A stretch of 64,000 nucleotides of DNA from JBFWYO01 sp050186335 (GTDB taxonomy: Bacteria > Pseudomonadota > Alphaproteobacteria > Bin65). Location of the stretch: NCBI GenBank assembly GCA_050186335.1, contig JBFWYO010000001.1, forward strand, positions 62,001 to 126,000, written 5' to 3'. Both the position numbers and the translations under genes were made by a program. This document shows positions 61,172 through 64,000 of the stretch, piece after piece. The notes under the pieces are model-generated. The model had not been told where the DNA came from. It was given only the letters and a program-made list of their open reading frames with translations, and searched no databases. How positions within the stretch are numbered: the first letter of the stretch is position 1; each line of letters starts with the position of its first letter.

Positions 61172-62092
61172 CTAAGCATCGCTCAGAATGTCTTTGATGA
61201 CGTTCGGCATGGCGCGCTTGAGTTCGTTCACCTTCGCCTGCAACTCGTCGACGAACTTCACGGCCGCGCGCGACTGCGGCCGATCCGCGCGCCAAAACAC
61301 GCCCCGGCGCACTTCCAGCCCCTTCACCGGGGCGCCGGCCAGGGCGCCGCGCTCGATATCGTCGGCGATCCACGAGTACGGCATCAGCATGAAGCCGGCG
61401 CCCGCGTGAACCGCCGCGCGCGCAACCGGTCGGATGTCGCCGACGATCACGGTCTTTAAGCGCAGCTTGCGGTGCGAGTTCAACCGCTTCAGCGCATCGC
61501 CGACCAGCGCCGCGTGAATCAGCGGCAGATCTTCGAGCTGATGTGGCCGTAGGGGCTTGGTGCCGAACGGCCAAATGGCGCGCGCGCCGGCCAGCCACAT
61601 GTCCTCGGTGAACAGCGGCAATCGGTTCAAATCCTGATGTTTCGTATCGTATAGCATCAACGCCAGATCGAGCTTGTCGGTCAGCAGTGCCTCGGCCAGT
61701 TCGACCGACAGCGCCTCGCGCAGCAGAAAGCTGACTTTGGGAAACCGCTTGACGAAATCCGCCACCAGGTCGCCGACGAACAGATCGCCGTTCGACGGCA
61801 GGAAACCGAAGCGAATCTGCCCGACCGGTTCCGACGAGTAGGCGCGCGCTTCGTCGTGCAGCTGCTTCGCCAGTCGCAGCAAGGTTTCCGCCGATTCGGC
61901 GAACTTGAGCCCGTCCTTGGTCGCCTGAACGCCACGCGGGTGCCGAATCATCAACGCCACGCCCAATTCCTCCTCGAGCAGGCGAATGGTCCGGCTCAGC
62001 GCCGACTGGGCGACGTTCAACTGCGACGCCGCCTTGGTGATGCTTTGCAGCCTGATCGCCGCTGTCACCTGCCGAAGCGTTCTAAGGTCCAT
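61172..62092 (-). CDS. LysR-family transcriptional regulator
   Basis: 306-aa LysR regulator. HTH within residues 1-60 (MDLRTLRQVTAAIRLQSIT KAASQLNVAQSALSRTI), effector domain about 90-295. Start ATG 62092 has GGGGAG upstream. Its promoter region contains a 17-bp ATATA-N7-TATAT box repeated upstream of the monooxygenase, so it likely controls the LLM/ABC block and divergent ridA. Ligand unknown. Confidence 0.92.
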   Translation of the reverse strand: MDLRTLRQVTAAIRLQSITKAASQLNVAQSALSRTIRLLEEELGVALMIRHPRGVQATKDGLKFAESAETLLRLAKQLHDEARAYSSEPVGQIRFGFLPSNGDLFVGDLVADFVKRFPKVSFLLREALSVELAEALLTDKLDLALMLYDTKHQDLNRLPLFTEDMWLAGARAIWPFGTKPLRPHQLEDLPLIHAALVGDALKRLNSHRKLRLKTVIVGDIRPVARAAVHAGAGFMLMPYSWIADDIERGALAGAPVKGLEVRRGVFWRADRPQSRAAVKFVDELQAKVNELKRAMPNVIKDILSDA

Positions 62093-62107
62093 AGCGCGCG
62101 CTCCCCG

Positions 62108-62124
62108 ATATAGCGCAATTATAT
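62108..62124. promoter_or_regulatory. LysR-type box between divergent lysR and ridA
   Basis: ATATA-GCGCAAT-TATAT, a full dyad with 7-bp spacer, followed by GG; it lies 16 bp before the lysR start and 116 bp before ridA. Autoregulation plus control of ridA is the expected reading. Confidence 0.6.
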
Positions 62125-62239
62125 GGGGTTCATATTTTATCTGCATTAGACATCTACATGTTCCGGCGGAAATATCCGTGCACGAGGGGCGACGATCGGA
62201 TCGGTGCCGCCAATCGGATCAACGTGGCGGAGTTTTCAG

Positions 62240-62629
62240 ATGAGCGGTACTGCAGCGCCGACACCGTCGATCGCTCCCGCACTGTCGAAGTTCCGCGTTC
62301 ACGCCGGCATCGTCTACACATCGGGCCAGGTGCCGATTCGCAACGGCGTCGTCGTTTCGGACGATCTCGGAGAGCAGGTGCAGGTAACGCTGGAGAATCT
62401 GCGCGCGGTGCTGGCCGAGGCGGGCAGCGCGCCGGCCTATGTGCTGCGCTGCAACTGCTTCCTGCGTCGCGCCGAAGACATGGCCGAGTTCAATCGGCTC
62501 TATCGCGAGTTCTTCGGCGCGCTTGCATTGCCCGCACGAACGACGGTCGTCACCGCGTTTCCCAATCCGCGCGTGCTTGTCGAGGTGGAGGCGACGGCGG
62601 CACTGCCGGCGCCGGTCGCCTCGGGATAG
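62240..62629 (+). CDS. RidA-family protein
   Basis: 129-aa YjgF/RidA. VYTSGQVPIRNG, LENLRAVLAEAGS, the active-site Arg in PARTTVVTAF and VEVEATA are present, so imine deaminase activity is likely. GGAG precedes ATG 62240 at seven bases. Divergent from lysR; followed by the CocE-type hydrolase gene. Confidence 0.88.
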   Translation: MSGTAAPTPSIAPALSKFRVHAGIVYTSGQVPIRNGVVVSDDLGEQVQVTLENLRAVLAEAGSAPAYVLRCNCFLRRAEDMAEFNRLYREFFGALALPARTTVVTAFPNPRVLVEVEATAALPAPVASG

Positions 62630-62729
62630 CGCGCCGGACGTCATTGCAAGGTCGAGTTTCATGTTCCGGTTCGGGCAGGTACGTGCCGCCCGCAATCGTC
62701 GCGCATTGCCAGCACGGAGGTTGGAACGC

Positions 62730-64000
62730 ATGAGTCCAGATAGCGGAAAGCAGCGAATCGAAGCGCGCAGCGAGATTGCAGACGGCATGCGGATCGACTG
62801 GAACGTGCCGATTGCCATGGACGACGGCATCGTGCTGCGTGCGGATGTGTTCCGGCCGATTACGGAGGGCAAATACGCGACGATCCTGACCTATGGGCCG
62901 TATGCCAAGGGATTGTCGTTTCAGCAGTACTTCAAATCCCAGTGGCAGCAGATGATCGCGCAGTTCCCCGAGGTCGCGCGCGGTTCGACGAACAAGTACC
63001 AGAACTGGGAGGTCGTCGATCCGGAAAAGTGGGTGCCGGACGGTTATGTCTGCGTTCGCGTGGACAGCCGTGGTGCCGGCTGCTCGCCGGGCTATATCGA
63101 TCAGCACAGTCCGCGCGAGGCGCGGGATTTCCACGATTGCATCGAGTGGGCGGCGGCGCAGCCCTGGTCGAACGGCAAGGTCGGTGTCACCGGCATCTCG
63201 TACTATGCGGTCAATCAATGGCGCGTGGCCGGCGAACAGCCGCCGCATCTGGCCGCGATCTGCGTGTGGGAAGGCTGCGCCGACCGCTACCGCGAATCGA
63301 CGCACCAGGGCGGCATACTGTCGACATTCGCGCGCGATTTTCAGCCGCGTCAGATACTTCGCGTGCAATACGGTCTCGGCGAGCGAGGCCCGCGCAGCGC
63401 CGTCACCGGGCAACCGGTCGCCGGCGCCGAAACGCTCAGCGACGACGAGCTGGCGAAGAACCGCGGTCCGCAATGGCAGGAACTGGTCGCGCACCCGCTC
63501 GACGGGCCTTATTACCGCGAACGTTCCGCCAACTGGGAGGCGATCAAGACGCCGCTGTTGTCCGCCGGGAATTGGGGCGGCCACGGGCTGCATCTGCGCG
63601 GCAACACCGAAGGCTTCGTGCGCGCCGCGTCGGAACACAAGTGGCTGGAAATCCACGGCCACGCCCATTGGACGCATTTTTACACCGATTATGGCGTCGG
63701 CCTGCAAAAGCGATTCCTCGGCCATTTCTTGAAAGGCGAGAAAAACGGCTGGGACAAGCAGCCGCGCGTGCAACTGCAAATTCGACATCCTGGCGAAGTG
63801 TTCGTCGAGCGCCATGAGAACGAATGGCCGATCGCGCGCACGCAGTGGACGAAATTCTTTCTCGATCCGGATCGACAACGTTTGACCGCCGAGCCCGCCG
63901 TCGCGTCCGTCGCGCTCGGGTTCGACGCGCTCGGCGACGGGTTGACGTTCTCGACGCCGCCGCTGGAACGGGAGATCGAAATAACCGGGCCTGTTGCGGC
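62730..64000 (+). CDS. CocE/NonD-family hydrolase (partial, runs off right edge)
   Basis: At least 423 residues of an X-Pro dipeptidyl-peptidase/CocE-type alpha/beta hydrolase. VPIAMDDGIVLRADVFRP at the start, VDSRGAGCSPG, and the nucleophile elbow GISYYA with Ser157 are clear; HGHAHWTHFY holds the His. A jelly-roll domain begins near residue 370 (FFLDPDRQRLTAEPAV). Stop codon lies beyond 64000. GGAGG nine bases before ATG 62730. Likely an esterase or amidase feeding the oxidation pathway. Confidence 0.9.
   Translation, partial: MSPDSGKQRIEARSEIADGMRIDWNVPIAMDDGIVLRADVFRPITEGKYATILTYGPYAKGLSFQQYFKSQWQQMIAQFPEVARGSTNKYQNWEVVDPEKWVPDGYVCVRVDSRGAGCSPGYIDQHSPREARDFHDCIEWAAAQPWSNGKVGVTGISYYAVNQWRVAGEQPPHLAAICVWEGCADRYRESTHQGGILSTFARDFQPRQILRVQYGLGERGPRSAVTGQPVAGAETLSDDELAKNRGPQWQELVAHPLDGPYYRERSANWEAIKTPLLSAGNWGGHGLHLRGNTEGFVRAASEHKWLEIHGHAHWTHFYTDYGVGLQKRFLGHFLKGEKNGWDKQPRVQLQIRHPGEVFVERHENEWPIARTQWTKFFLDPDRQRLTAEPAVASVALGFDALGDGLTFSTPPLEREIEITGPVA

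Overview
The window is a gene-dense, high-GC stretch of a bacterial chromosome. By eye it resembles an Alphaproteobacterium (Rhodospirillales/Rhizobiales-like), but I could not test this. Grounds: GC-rich codon use, an intracellular PHA depolymerase with a Cys nucleophile, alpha-proteobacterial-style REP hairpins, many NMT1/taurine-type ABC importers, and scattered small catabolic operons. I see no phage, IS element, CRISPR array, tRNA or rRNA.

Layout. 0-2 kb: an MBL-fold lactonase-like hydrolase divergent from a carboxymuconolactone-decarboxylase/3-hydroxyisobutyrate-dehydrogenase-like pair. 2-5 kb: an orphan ABC binding protein and the translational GTPase typA. 5-8.7 kb: GST, esterase and MarR genes divergent from a PhyH dioxygenase, with a perfect 22-bp palindrome filling the promoter spacer; then an AhpD-like gene with an in-frame stop near its expected N-terminus. 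8.8-11 kb: OmpA-like and SH3-like envelope proteins and a repeat-rich gap. 11-21 kb: a CoA-ester block (hydratase, two tandem acyl-CoA synthetases, alpha-methylacyl-CoA racemase, thioesterase, hydrolases, SDR, dodecin). 21-24.7 kb: a four-gene overlapping operon with exonuclease, cysteine-dioxygenase-type cupin, four-domain rhodanese and NUDIX. 24.8-29 kb: RidA-MarR, agmatinase-like enzyme, membrane Ser/Thr kinase. 29-31.7 kb: a complete taurine/nitrate-type ABC importer with a REP pair. 33-38 kb: a 2-aminoethylphosphonate locus (phnW, ATPase, fused double permease, convergent Phn-type HD protein) without a visible binding protein or phosphonatase. 38-40.8 kb: cupin, RraA-like aldolase, a DapB-like reductase lacking the usual His motif, and a secreted cyclophilin-like protein.

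40.8-48.3 kb is the most intriguing stretch. A histidine ammonia-lyase overlapping a MetE-core methyltransferase is divergent from an operon of HD-domain (candidate diiron oxygenase), AhpD-like and isopenicillin-N-synthase-like Fe(II) oxygenase genes, then a polar-amino-acid ABC binding protein and permease with no ATPase, and a convergent creatininase-type amidohydrolase. Pairing an Fe(II) oxygenase with an HD oxygenase recalls PhnY/PhnZ logic. 48.4-54.8 kb: EEP phosphatase, rimO, FAD oxidase, single-domain response regulator, GST, phaZ.

55-64 kb is a second catabolic block: Rieske oxygenase (with an 18-bp operator-like dyad upstream), ABC ATPase and permease, NtaA-type flavin monooxygenase, Tat-exported binding protein, LysR regulator, RidA and a CocE/NonD hydrolase that runs off the right edge. 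A near-identical LysR-type box lies upstream of the monooxygenase and between lysR and ridA, linking these units into one putative regulon. All functions are inferred from sequence read by eye; no database search was run.
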